Origin: Portunus trituberculatus
Taxonomy: Eukaryota > Arthropoda > Malacostraca > Decapoda > Portunidae
Length of the DNA stretch: 64,000 nt
Direction: 5' to 3'
NCBI RefSeq assembly: GCF_017591435.1
Contig: NC_059300.1
Span: 1,096,218-1,160,217 of the forward strand
Shown here one piece after another: positions 10,753-21,874 of the stretch. Made by a program: the position numbers and the translations under genes. Within the stretch, counting starts at the first letter, position 1. Each line of letters opens with the position of its first letter. Under the pieces are notes generated by a model. That model had not been told where the DNA came from, made no database searches, and worked only from the letters and a program-made list of their open reading frames with translations.

Positions 10753-11566
10753 ATGAGACCAAGGAAAGAATGCAAGAAGAGGAAGGATGAATATGTTGAT
10801 GAGGAAGAGAGGGCATTCGGAGGTTTTGATACGGCAAACACTGCCCTACATGAGAGAGTGTTAACGATTGAAAGAAAATTGGATAAATGGATAAAGGAGA
10901 GTATGGGAATTAAAGAGAACGAAGAACAGGAAAAAGAGTTTCAGAACTTGAAAAAAAGGATAAAAAAAGTGGAAGAAAACGAAGCTAGGCTAAGAGCAGA
11001 AAACGAGGAACTGAAAAAGGAACTAGCTAAGTACAAGAAATAGATGGAAGAAGGACTCGGTAAAGCCGAGAAAGAAAAAGAGGATCTGAAAGATCTTTGT
11101 ACAAAGAAGAGGAAAGAGTACAAGATGTGATTAAGAAAGAAGTACAAGCATGGAGAGTCCAAGATAAGAAAGACAAGGATAATTTTCTGGAGGTGATTCA
11201 GGAACAGCTAAAAGAAAGAGATGAGAATATTGCAAAAAAAATTATAGGAGTCCTTAAGGAAAAAGAAAATCCAGTAAGGGAAATTGGAGAAAAGAAAAAG
11301 AGTGTAATCATATTTGGTCTGAAAGAAAAAAATGTAAAATATAGACCAAGAAGGGAAAAAGAGAAAATGAAATCAGTCAAAGACCTACTAAAAAATCTAA
11401 ATGATGAGGATAGACAAAACTTAGAGGAGGAGGTAGAAGAAATCCACAGAATGGGACCATATCAAGAAGGAACAGTGAGACCAACTAAGATACTACTAAA
11501 ATCACGAACAGCAACAGAAGAAATACTATATAGAACAACAAAACTCAGAGAAACAGAAGGTTACAA

Positions 11567-11648
<82 letters not shown>

Positions 11649-11823
11649 AAAAATAGAAATAAGGAAGAAAGAAAGAGACAAACGAACTGGTGGCAGAAGC
11701 AAGGGAAAAAATAATGAAAGGTCAGAGGAGGAAAAAAAGGCATTTTTTGGGAGATTTCTAGGAGACAGGATAAGGAAATTGTATATAAAAGAGAAGGAAG
11801 AGAAAACAATGGAGCAAGTTTAA
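10753..11823 (+). pseudogene. LINE A1 ORF1 protein (coiled coil plus RRM-like), broken
   Basis: MRPRKECKKRKDEYVDEEER starts a charged protein. Residues about 30-95 form a Glu/Lys-rich coiled coil (LRAENEELKKELAKYKK) that meets a stop at 11041. A frame change near 11095 leads into MYKEEERVQDVIKKEVQAW... to 11714. SVIIFGLKEKN and EIHRMGPYQEGTVRPTKILL look like an RRM-type RNA-binding domain, as in CR1/L1 ORF1 proteins, which coat element RNA. (AT)n expansion at 11569-11645 inserts an Ile-Tyr run after GYKD. A further frame change leads to ERSEEEKKAFFGRFLGD...MEQV and the stop at 11821. The same segment appears in LINE I (19531-19764) without the expansion, with IWIKREI at the matching place. 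Confidence 0.75.
11569..11645. repeat. (AT)n microsatellite inside LINE A1 ORF1
   Basis: About 38 AT units replace what is a single short IYI/IWI stretch in the related copy. Any frame of (AT)n codes only Ile-Tyr, so the tract adds no stop. Confidence 0.95.
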
Positions 11824-11834
11824 CTAAAGGTGAT

Positions 11835-14508
11835 AAGAACAAGAGATTAAAAATTACGTATACGAACATAGATGGGGTTTTATCAAGTAAATTGAAATCA
11901 AGAGATTACATAAAGAAAGAATAACCGGATATTGTATGCCTGGCTGAAACAAAATTAAATGAGGCAATAAAATAGACATGGATAATAGATATAATATATG
12001 GAGGAGAGACAGAGGGGGTAAAGGAGGAGGAGGAGTCATGATGATGTTAAAGAAAGAGATGGTGGTAAACCAAGTGGGGGAAGGAAAAGCAGAAGTACTG
12101 TATATTAAGATACATATTAATAAAAAAGAGTTAACAATCATTGGAGCATATATGCCACCAAAAAACAAATTCATGGACCAATCAAGAATATAAAGATATG
12201 ATAGATGACACAATAAGGAGTCTAACAACAGTCATTAAACAAAAAAGAAAAGTGTTATTAGTAGGAGATTTCAACAGTAAGGAGGTGGACTGGGAAAATT
12301 ATGAAAGTGGTATGGGGGAAGAAGCCTGTGGAGAAAGATTCCTGAATCTAATGATAGATAATATGATGGACCAAAGAGTAAAGGAAAACACAAGATTCAG
12401 AGGAAATGACAAGCTGGTGAGATTGGACCTGGTTTTTACAAGGGGTGTACAAATGAACGATGATATAAGATACAACTGCCCATTGGGAAAGAGTGACCAT
12501 GTAATATTAGAAATGGATATAGAAGAGAAAAAGGAAGATAGAGATGAATCATACAAAAGAGACCGATTAAATTACAGAAAGGCTGATATTGAGAACCTCA
12601 AGAACTATTTAAAAAACATTAACTGGGAGGAGATGGAAAACTCAGAGAGGGTGCATGAGAAATATAACTTAATTTTGGAAATATACAAAACAGGAGTCAG
12701 GGAATATGTCCCGAAATATAGACCTAAAGAAGAAGGAAAGAAAGATCGGTTTAATGCAAGGTGTGCTAGGGCAAAGGAGAAAAGAGATGGAGCATGATAA
12801 AGGTGGAGGAGAAATAGAAATCCAGAAAATAAGGAAAACTTCACGGCAGCGAGAAATGAATATGCTAAGGTGAGGAAGGAAGAGGAAAGGAACTATGAAA
12901 AGAACATTGTCGAAAAATATAAGGAGCAACCAAAATTGTTCTACAGATTCATATATGGAAAAATAAGCCAAAAAGAAACAATAGAAAGGTTAAAAGGAGA
13001 GAACGGGATGGTGGAAGACCCAAAAAGTATGGCAGAACTGTTGAATAGTAAATTTCCGGAGGTCTTTACTAAGGAATCCAAATATGAAAGACAACAGGGT
13101 AATACAGACACCATCTATATGAAAGAGATTAAAGTAACCAAGCTTGAAATAAAAAGAGTTGATGAAGGAATTACATGAAGAGAAGGCAATGGGACCAAAT
13201 GAAGTCTCAGGCAGAATATTAAAAGAATGTAGGGAAGAACTAGCAAGTCCTATATACAACATCATAAAATGCTCAATAGAAAATGGAACACTACCAGTAG
13301 AATGGAAAAGAGCTGAGGTGGTTCTCATATATAAGAGCGGAAGGAAGGAAGAACCTTTAAATTACAGACTGGTATTACTAATTAGTGTAATGTGCAAGAT
13401 GTGTGAAAGAGTAATAAAGAAACAATGGATCGAGTTCCTTGAAGACAACAAATTATTATCAAATAGCCAATTTGGTTATAGAAAAGGTCGGTCGTGTGTA
13501 ACAAATTTACTGAGTTTCTACTTTAAAATAGTTGATAGAGTACAAGAGAGAGAAGGATGGGTTGACTATTTATTTGGATTTAAAAAAGGCATTTGATAAA
13601 GTGCCACATGCAAGATTACTGTGGAAGTTAGAGGAGAAGGGTGGCTTAAAAGGAAGCACATTGAGATGGATGAAAAATTATTTGAGGGGGAGAGAAATAA
13701 GGACGGTAGTTAAAGATATGAAGTCCAAGTGGAGAGCAGTAGAAAGCGGAGTGCCGCAGGGGTCAGTATTGGCACCAATACTTTTTCTCATATATATAAA
13801 CGACATGCCAGAGAGAGTGAACAAAAGCCATGTCATGGAAATGGGAAAGAGTGAAAGACGACCTGTGGGAATCTATAAGATGGGAGATGGAGTAGAAATG
13901 ACTTGGGAGTGACAATGGAAGAAAACAATCAATCGGTAAGCCATATTGACAGAATTTTCAGAGAGACAAATAATTTGCTAAGGAATATTGGATTACCATT
14001 TCACTACATGGACAAAGAAATGATGAAGAAATTGATAAGTACTATAATAAGACCCAGATTAGAATATGCAGGAGTTGTGTGGACCTCCCATAAATAGAAA
14101 CACATAAGGAAATTGGAGAGACTACAAAAAATGGCTACAAGAATGGTTCCAAAATTTGAAGGGATGACATATGAGGAGAGACTAAAGGCTATGAATCTAC
14201 CAACCCAGGAACAGAGAAGGGAGAGAGGGGATCTGATACAAGTTTATAAATTGATCAACGGAATGGATCAAGTGGATAATGAGAAACTGATCCTGAGAGA
14301 AGAATATGATATTCGAAGCACAAGATCGCATAGTAAAAAACTGAGGAAGAGAAGATGTCTGAGAGTTGTTAAAAAATATAGTTTCCCACAAAGATGTATT
14401 GAGACTTGGAACAGTTTGAGTGAAGACGTGGTGTCAGCAACGAATGTGCATAGTTTTAAAGAAAAATTGGATAGGCGTGAATATAGAGACGGGGCCACAC
14501 GAGCGTAA
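11835..14508 (+). pseudogene. LINE A1 ORF2 (endonuclease-reverse transcriptase), broken
   Basis: Endonuclease motifs appear in order: YTNIDGVLSSKLKSRDYI, DIVCLAETKLNE, LLVGDFNSKEVDW (about 12253), RLDLVFTRG, and GKSDHVILEMD (about 12485). The linker RFNARCARAKEKRDG follows, then RT: MGPNEVSGRILKECREELA, WKRAEVVLIYKSG, FGYRKGRSCVTNLL, YLDLKKAFDKVPHA (about 13571) and SGVPQGSVLAPILFLIYIND (about 13746). The FADD motif is absent: NDMPERVN at 13822 runs straight into KSHVMEMGK. The C-terminal block continues to a stop at 14506-14508. Stops or frame changes occur near 11920, 12190, 12797, 13178, 13596 and 14097. RT would act in the nucleus by target-primed reverse transcription. The deletion breakpoints share GTGAACA. 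Confidence 0.85.
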
Positions 14509-14554
14509 AGCCCAGGCCCTGTAGAACTACAACTATGTAAATACAACTAAGAAA

Positions 14555-14590
<36 letters not shown>
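14555..14590. repeat. (AC)n tail of LINE A1
   Basis: An AC run follows directly on the LINE 3' end and directly abuts a SINE fragment. Confidence 0.9.
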
Positions 14591-14592
<2 letters not shown>

Positions 14593-14760
14593 CGAGGCAA
14601 ATGGGCAAGCCTCTTAATGTGTAACCCTTGTTCACCTAGCAGTAAATAGGTACGGGATGTAACTCGAGGGTTGTGGCCTCGCTTTCCCGGTGTGTGGAGT
14701 GTGTTGTGGTCTCAGTCCTACCCGAAGATCGGTCTATGAGTTCTGAGCTCGCTCCGTAAT
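14591..14760 (+). mobile_element. SINE-2 copy S6 (body only)
   Basis: GGCGAGGCAAATGGGCAAGC through GAGCTCGCTCCGTAATGGGG matches the body of the complete SINE-2 copy at 53977-54262 (reverse-complemented). The tRNA-like head is missing on the left, where the (AC)n tail of LINE A1 begins. The 3' tail is missing on the right, where LINE A2 begins inside ORF2. Confidence 0.75.
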
Positions 14761-16962
14761 GGGGTATACAAATGAACGATGATATAAGATATAAGTGCCC
14801 AATGGGAAAAAGTGACCATGTAATATTAGAAATGGATATAGAAGAAGAAAAAGAAGATAGAGACGAATCATACAAAGAAAACTGACTAAATTACAGAAAG
14901 GCTGATATTGAGAATCTCAAGAACTATTTCAAATACATTAACTGGGAGGAGATGGAAAACTCTGAGAGGGTGCAGAAGAAATATAACTTATTTTTGGAAA
15001 TATACAGAACAGGAGTCAGGGAATATGTCCCGAAATATAGACCTAAAGAAGAAGGACAAAAAGATTGGTTTAATGCAAGGTGTGCTAGGGCAAAGGAGAA
15101 AAGAGATGGAACATGGAAAAGGTGGAGGAGAAATAGAAATCCAGTAAATAAGGAAAACTTCAAGACAGCGAGAAAGGAATATGTTAAAGTGAGGAAGGAA
15201 GAGAAGAGGAACTATGAAAGGGACATTGTCGAGAAATGCAAGGAGCAACCGAAATTGTTTTACAGATTCATCAATGGAAAAATAAGACAAAAAGAAACAA
15301 TTGAAAGGTTAAAAGAAGAGAATGGGATGGTGGAAGATCCAAAAAGTATGGCAGAACTGTTAAATTGTAAATTTCAAGAGGTCTTTACTAAGGAGTCCAA
15401 ATTTGAAAGGCCACAGGGTAATAGAGAGACCATCTATATGAAAGAGATTAAAGTAACCAAGCTTGAAATAAAAGAGTTAATGAAGGAACTGGATGAACAA
15501 AAGGCAATGGGACCGGATGAAGTCTCAGGCAGAATACTAAAAGAATGTAGGGAAGAACTAGCAAGTTCTATATACATCATAAAATGCTCAATAGAAAATG
15601 GAACAGTACCATTAGAATGGAAAAGAGCTGAGGTAGTTCCCATATATAAGAGCGGAAAGAAGGAAGAAGCTTTAAATTACAGACCGGTATCACTAACTAG
15701 TGTAATATGCAAGATGTGTGAAAGAATAATAAAGAAACAATGGACCGAGTTCCTTGAAGACAACAAATTATTATCAAATAACCAATTTGGTTTTAGAAAA
15801 GGTTGGTCGTGTGTAACAAATTTACTGAGTTTCTACTCTAGAATAGTTGACAGAGTACAAGAGAGAGAGGGATGGGTTGATTGTATTTATTTGGATTTGA
15901 AAAAGGCATTTGATAAAGTGCCACATGCAAGGTTACTGTGGAAGTTAGAGGAGAAGGGTGGCTTAAAAGGAAGCACATTGAAATGGATGGAAAATTACTT
16001 GAGGGGGAGAGAAATAAGGACGGCAATCAAAGATATAAAGTCCGAGTGGAGAGCAGTAGAAAGCGGATTGCCGCAGGGGTCAGTACTGGTGCCAATACTT
16101 TTCCTCATATATATAAATGACATGCCAGAAGGACTGAACAGCTAAATAAATCTGTTTGCGGACGATGCAAAACTGTGCAGAGTTATAAAGCAAAAAGAGG
16201 ATTGTGAAATACTGCAGGAAGACCTAAATAAGATCTGGAAATGGAATCTTTAAGATGGGAGATGGGGTAGAACTGGAGAAAGTAATAAAGGGAAAAGGAT
16301 TTGGGAGTGACGATGGAAGAAAATAATCAACCGGTAAGCCATATTGATAAATTTTCAGAGAGATATAATTTGCTAAGGAATATTGGAGTAGCATTTCACT
16401 ACATGGACAAAGAAATGATGAAGAAATTGATATGTAGTATAATAAGACCCAGATTGGAATATGCAGGAGTTGTGTGGACCCCCCATAAAAAGAAACACAT
16501 ATGGAAGTTGGAGAGACTACAAAAAATGGCTACAAGAATGGTTCCAGAATTTGAAGGCATGACATATGAGGAGAGACTAAAGGCTATGGATCTACCAACC
16601 CTGGAACAGAGAAGGGAGAGAGAGGATCTGATACAAGTTTATAAATTGATCAACGGAATGGATCAAGTGGATAATGAGAAACTGATCCTGAGAGAAGAAT
16701 ATGACATTCGAAGCACAAGATCGCATGGTAGAAAGCTGAGGAAGGGAAGATGTCTGAGAGATGTTAAAAAATATAGTATCCTGCAAAGATGTGTTGAGAC
16801 TTGGAACAGTTTGAGTGAAGAAGTGGTGTCAGCAACGAGTGTCCATAGTTTTAAAGAAAAATTGGATAAGTGTAGATATGGAGATGGGGCCACACGGGCG
16901 TAAAGCCCAGGCCCTGTAAAACTACAACTAGGTAAATACAACTAGGTAGGTAAATGCACACA
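14761..16962 (+). mobile_element. LINE A2, 5'-truncated CR1/L2-like copy
   Basis: The copy starts inside the endonuclease (QMNDDIRY...GKSDHVILEMD) and runs through RT to the C-terminal block, with a 3' tail AACTACAACTAGGTAAATAC. It lies in sense in the receptor intron, 150 bp upstream of the last exon. It is closely similar to A1 and A4. Unlike most copies its 5' edge joins a SINE fragment rather than (AC)n. Confidence 0.85.
14952..16903 (+). pseudogene. LINE A2 reverse transcriptase, long partial ORF
   Basis: A 397-residue open stretch (14952-16145) covers the linker (DWFNARCARAKEKRDGTW), RT fingers (MGPDEVSGRILKECREELA), YRPVSLTSVICKMCERI, FGFRKGWSC, YLDLKKAFDKVPHA and SGLPQGSVLVPILFLIYIND. 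A stop at 16143 precedes INLFADDAKLCRV, so the catalytic FADD box survives (about 16154) but out of the main ORF. A deletion then joins KIWKWN to the region just before YKMGDG, removing about 30 codons. The second open stretch, 16301-16903, holds the C-terminal block (HYMDKEMMKKLI, RPRLEYAGVVWTPH, TWNSLSEEVVSATS). Inactive as it stands. Confidence 0.88.
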
Positions 16963-17112
16963 CATGAAAACTTATATCAAACTATTTTAACTTATAAGTA
17001 TCAGAAATGCAAAAGCAACTTACAATATCAATTAGTATATACTATATTTGATATATGTAGTGTACTACCTCCACATAACCACCTCAGTAACCAGATAAAT
17101 TGTCTCTTGCAG

Positions 17113-17652
17113 GATGTGACTCCTAGCAGAGTTTCATCAGATCTCTGTGATGAAACAATTGAAATGCAGACCTGCTCAACTCTTGAGGAGCCTCAAGGAA
17201 AATCCCAACTAGATGAAAACCATCACTCACTCTTGCTTCCCTCATCTCCTAAGTCAGTCAATATGGACCAACAGGTGACCAAAAATGGTAAGGAAAGTAC
17301 TCAGGTGGAAATCCTCATAAATCTACAAGATAATAACTATACTAACCTTATCCTTCCACCAAATAAGTCAAATCCATTGGTTTCACATAATGGCCAAGTC
17401 ATGGGAAAGATCAAAGAGAAACACTTAACTTTCTCAGAGTCAACTGAACAATTCCAGATTGCTAAAGTAAGTCCAATGAAAGAAAACGGATCAGTGATGA
17501 GTGAAGGTGGAACCAAGACAGAAAATATGAGTAAAGGGATGGTATGTGTCTCTGTAAATAAAAACAGCTTAAAGTCATCAACTCCACAGCAAATAGATTC
17601 TCACCTAGTCCCCAAAAACACAAAGGCAGATGAGCGAGAAACTATGTTGTAA
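17113..17652 (+). CDS. PTH-receptor-like class B GPCR, exon f (distal tail and stop)
   Basis: The acceptor TTGTCTCTTGCAG at 17112 begins a phase-0 exon, matching the phase-0 donor at 9861. It encodes 179 residues from DVTPSRVSSDLCDETIEMQ to a stop at 17650-17652. The tail is hydrophilic and rich in Ser/Thr/Gln/Lys. It ends ADERETML, a class I PDZ ligand (T-x-L). Vertebrate PTH1R ends in ETVM, which binds NHERF scaffolds (established knowledge), so the matching end supports the family call independently of the TM exons. An upstream extension of the open frame to 16954 is intron. No polyadenylation site was assigned. Confidence 0.8.
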   Translation, partial: DVTPSRVSSDLCDETIEMQTCSTLEEPQGKSQLDENHHSLLLPSSPKSVNMDQQVTKNGKESTQVEILINLQDNNYTNLILPPNKSNPLVSHNGQVMGKIKEKHLTFSESTEQFQIAKVSPMKENGSVMSEGGTKTENMSKGMVCVSVNKNSLKSSTPQQIDSHLVPKNTKADERETML

Positions 17653-17716
17653 ATCATATCTATCTAAAATTTGTACATATGATACAGAAGGTAAAGTCTG
17701 AACATATAACATAAAT

Positions 17717-17739
17717 CACACACACACACACACACACAC
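17717..17739. repeat. (CA)n tract between receptor 3' UTR and LINE A3
   Basis: A CA run lies 65 bases after the receptor stop, at the 5' edge of LINE A3. Confidence 0.9.
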
Positions 17740-18598
17740 CCTATTGATAGAATTTTCAGAGAGACATATAATTTGCTAAGGAATATTGGATTAGCATTTC
17801 ACTACGTGGACAAAGAAATGATGAAGAAATTGATAAGTACAGTCAACCCTCGGCTATCGTGACTTCAGCTATCGCGTATGAAAAGCTGCTAAAATTTCAT
17901 TATCGCGACCTCAGATGCCTGCTATCGCGTGCCCAGCCATGACGTCATGGGATATATGAGCGCTCATTGGCCAAAATCGCCTTCTCGCCAAGATCAATTC
18001 GGCTATTGCGTTTTCGGCTATGGCGCGGCTATTTCGGCCCCAATTGGGCACGATAGCCGAGAGTTAAGTGTACTATAATAATACCCAGATTGGAATATGC
18101 AGGAGTTGTGTGGACGCCCATAAAAAGAAACACATAAGGAAGTTGGAGACTACAAAAAATGGCAACAAGAATGGTTCCAGAATTTGAAGGGATGACATAT
18201 GAGGAGAGACTAAAGGCTATGGATCTACCAACCCTGGAACAGAGAAGGGAGAAAGGGGATCTGATACAAGTTTATAAATTGATCAACGGGATGGATCAAG
18301 TGGATAATGAGAAACTGATCCTGAGAGAAGAATATGACATTCGAAGCACAAGATCACATAGTAAAAAACTGAGGAAGGGAAGATGTCTGAGAGATGTTAA
18401 AAGATATAGTTTCCTGCAAAGATGTGTTGAGACTTAGAACAGTTTGAGTGAAGAAGTGGTGTCAGCAACAAGTGTGCATAGTTTTAAAGAAAAATTGGAT
18501 AAGTGTAGATATGAAGACGGGGCCACATGAGCGTAAAGCCCGGGCCCTGTAGAACTGCAACTAGGTTAATACACACACACACAGACACACACACACAG
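17740..18598 (+). mobile_element. LINE A3, 3' fragment, interrupted by a MITE
   Basis: The copy begins at IDRIFRETYNLLRNIGLAFHY, then RPRLEYAGVVWT after the MITE, and an open stretch 18159-18437 (MATRMVPEFEGMTYEERLKA...). The 3' end reads GAACTGCAACTAGGTTAATA and then (AC)n to about 18597. It starts directly at a (CA)n tract and ends in another. It may form part of the receptor's 3' UTR (inference). Confidence 0.85.
17840..18070. mobile_element. MITE of pogo/Tigger type (M1), 231 bp
   Basis: The terminal inverted repeats are CAGTCAACCCTCGGCTATCG at the left and, reverse-complemented, CACTTAACTCTCGGCTATCG at the right (17 of 20 match). It is flanked by TA at 17838-17839 and 18071-18072. Removing the element and one TA restores the LINE sequence AAGTACTATAATAA, as in LINE A1. 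TA duplication and CAGT-type ends are typical of Tc1/mariner-pogo elements. It has no coding capacity. Confidence 0.9.
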
Positions 18599-21439
18599 TC
18601 GTTTGAGGTGGACGCAAAGACAAGAGCTCCGGCCTGGGTTACACTGCCAAGTGCTGATTACGAAGCCCAGCAGACCTGGTGATGGATATATTACAGCGGA
18701 GGAGAGGGGGCTAGGCTAGTGATCCTGTCTCCTAAGTTATATTAAATTTGTTTGCGGTAAGGCTGAGAAAAAGTATGGAAGGGGATGACACTATGGACGG
18801 CGCAGTCAGCGCTGTTGTCAATGTAAACAAGGGTGCCAAACTGAGAGGACACAGGAGTGAGATTATAGAAACACCTCTAGGATTATAACAGCTAGGAGGT
18901 TGGAGTAAAGGAAAAAGCCAACATGAAAAGGATGATCACAATGGATAGAGAAATTTGAGTTTTGAGGGAGATGGTTGCCGGGATTTTTTAAAAGCAGGAT
19001 TGTGGAAAAAACCTAGAGCTGAGAGAGAGATATGAAAAGTTAGAGAGTACTGTTAGAATGAGCAATGACGTGAAGAAAACTCTACATGAAACAGAAAGGG
19101 AAAACAGCGCCCTTAAGGGCAAATATGCAAACGATGAAGTAGCACTACAAGGACTTGAGTAAATGCGAGACACTAATGTGGGAACATGAAATGGGATGAG
19201 AGAAACAAAACTAGAAGAAAGAACAAGACGGAAAAGTAAAGTTTTCAGAAATAGTGAAGCAACAAATAAGTGAGAAAATGAAGGACACAGTCATATACGT
19301 AATTAAAAAAAGGGAGAATTAGTGAGAGATATAATGGATATAAAGAATGTATGGTTATAAATATGGAATAGAGAAAAAAAGAATCCAGTGAAATCTGTGA
19401 GGAAGAAGGGGGAGAAAGAGATGGTTAAGGAAATTCAAGATGAAGAACAGAGTCTTGAGAAAGAAATAGAGGAAATATGCAGATTTGGTAAATATAGTGA
19501 GGGAGGCAAAAAAAAACATTAAAAGTTAAAATGAGATCACAAGTAAGGGTTGAAGAAATATTAGCGACGACTGAAAAGCTGGTTGGTAAGACAGAATACA
19601 ACAATATTTGGATAAAGAGAGAGATAGATCAGATAGAAAGGGAAAAAGAGAGAGAACTGAGAAATGAAGCTATGGAAAAAAAAAAGGAGAAGGACATAAA
19701 ACGAGAAGAAATTCTACTGGAGAGTGCTAGACATGAGGCTGAGGAAATGGAAGGAAAGCATTAAGAGTCATGTATACAAATACAGATGGATTTATATCAA
19801 GAAGCTTACAAGTGAGAGACTATTTACTGGAAAAAGGACTGGATGTGGTATGTATAACAAAAACAAAGTTAAGTGAAGAGGTCCCAGTGAATTTTAAAGA
19901 GCAGGGATATAATGTTTGGAGGTGAGACAATAGGGAAAAAGCAGGAGGAGGAGTATTGATAATGACTTGATAGGATGTATACATGGAGAAGTACAGTACA
20001 GAGATGGACTGGCAGAGGTTTTAAGCATAGCAAATAAGGACCAGTGGGAGGGTAAAAAGGAGTACGTATCATGGTAACATATGTGCCACCAAAGGCTAAT
20101 ACATGGAGGCTTTATGTATGGTATGTGTTACAAATGGCAATGGTAAACACATTGGACCAATGGGTGAAGGACTATACATGATATAGAAGGGAAGAAGAAC
20201 CATCAATGCTGGATTTGGTATTCACAAAAAAAAACAGCCTTGTCCAAACATTAAATATTGCAGCCCAATCGGAAAAGTGATTATGTGGTTCTACAAACTG
20301 ATCTAGAGGATCAGGAAACTTTTAAATCAATAAAGGACACATAAAAAAGACAGATTCATGCAGTCAAATTTTGGTAGTATTGATTAGAAGGAAATTATGC
20401 AAGGCAAGATAATTCACAAGAAGTATGATATATTCCTAGACAAGTATAACGAGGGAGTAAAAAGATATGTTCCCATATACAGAGTAAAATGGGATAAGCA
20501 CACGTGGTATAATGCTATATGTGCAGAACTTAAAAAGTGTAAGGATGCAACTTGGAAAAAATTAAGGAACCAACGGAATGAAGCAAATAAGAAGCAGTAT
20601 AGAAAGGCATGATACAAATGCATTAGGATAAGAAGGGAGGAGAGAAACTTGAAAAGGATATAGTGAAGAAATACGAAGAGGAACCCAAGCTTTTTTATAA
20701 GAATATAAATAGAAAAATGACAAACACAGAGACCATCACTAAGTTAATCAATTAAGGAAAATAGGATGTGTGAAAAAATGGAAGAAAAGAGTGAACTCAT
20801 GAATGAGAGCTTTAAATCACTATTTAATGAAAAGGGAGAGTTCATAGAGCCAAACAACTAAGCAACACAGGAAGGATTAAGAAACATTGTGGTGCAAAAA
20901 ATAGAAAATTAGAGAATTACTTGAAAAGATGGATGTAAGAAAGGCAATGGGGACAGATGGAGTGTGAGGATGTACACTAATGAAATGTAGAGAACAACTG
21001 TTGGAACCAATATTGAATGTAATCAACAACTCTTGAATGGAAGGGAAGGTACCAAAAGAATGGAAAAGAGCAAATATAGTCCCAATATACAAAGAGGAAA
21101 AAGGTCTGAGCCCCTAAATTACAGACCAGTGTTACTAACTAGTGTTGTGGGAAAAATCTGTGAAATTGTTATTAAGGAAAAATGGTTTTAATATCTGGAG
21201 TGAAATGAAATAATCAATAACTCCTAATTTGGTTTCAGAGAAGAAAGATCATGCATAACAAATTTACTAAGCTTTTACACATGAGTAATAGATGAAGTAC
21301 AAGAGAGAGATGGATGGATTCACATAGTCTATCTAGATACTGAGAAGGCTTTTGACGGAGTACCACATAGATGATTCCTATAGAAAATAGAACACATGGG
21401 AAGAATAAAGGGAAATACTGTGGAGACTCAATACTTAAA
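18599..21439 (+). mobile_element. LINE I, left part (heavily decayed CR1/L2-like copy)
   Basis: The copy starts at the (AC)n tail of LINE A3. About 18780-19770 is a decayed ORF1, including an open stretch 19531-19764 with IWIKREIDQIEREKERELRN. The endonuclease start YTNTDGFISRSLQVRDYLL is near 19770. Linker VPIYRVKWDKHTWYNAICAE lies in 20397-20612, and RT pieces such as YRPVLLTSVVG and the AFDGVPHR region are near 21110-21370. Stops are frequent. The copy is broken at 21440 by an insertion and resumes at 23002. Confidence 0.75.
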
Positions 21440-21874
21440 CTTATTCATTCCAAATAGCTGTTTGAGTATCAAAAAAGTTTGACTACTGATACCTATAAAT
21501 CATGTAATTTGTTCTAATCTTAGTAAAACCTTAAGTTTACAAAACTTTCAATGTAATTTTCTTTCATAATTTCGATTTGTACATACTGTAAGTGAAGGCT
21601 GGTGATGAATAACATAGAAGAGGAAGGAGGGAGGTCATCGGAAGACGAGTCACCATAAATTAAAATATCTGGTAACTTTTCTTTTGGTGTGACTCCTGTG
21701 AATCCACTAGTGAAAGGCTGTGTCTCACTCAACACTTTCACTCTCACTAGATAACTTATTTTCATTATTAATAAACCTCTTTGGTGTCATTATAAGTTTC
21801 TAAATGAAAAACTACAGACAGAAGGGAGAAGAATGTTATTTTCCTCATGACTGCAGGACTAAGGATCTGGTATA

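Larger units (their letters stand above)
10657..14590 (+). mobile_element. LINE A1, CR1/L2-like non-LTR retrotransposon, nearly full length, dead
   Basis: This is the most complete + strand LINE here: a short leader, ORF1 (10753-11823), ORF2 (about 11835-14508), a short 3' UTR with AACTATGTAAATACAACTAA, then (AC)n to 14590. It lies in sense orientation inside the receptor intron. The endonuclease-RT ORF2, the coiled-coil ORF1 and the C-terminal WNSLSE...FKEKLD block are those of the CR1/L2 group within the Jockey superfamily. Frameshifts, stops and a deletion of the FADD region make it inactive. The 5' end is approximate. Confidence 0.85.

Noticed and set aside
16954..17112. Upstream extension of the last receptor exon
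   Set aside because: A strong acceptor at 17112 with matching phase exists, and the upstream residues directly follow the LINE A2 tail.
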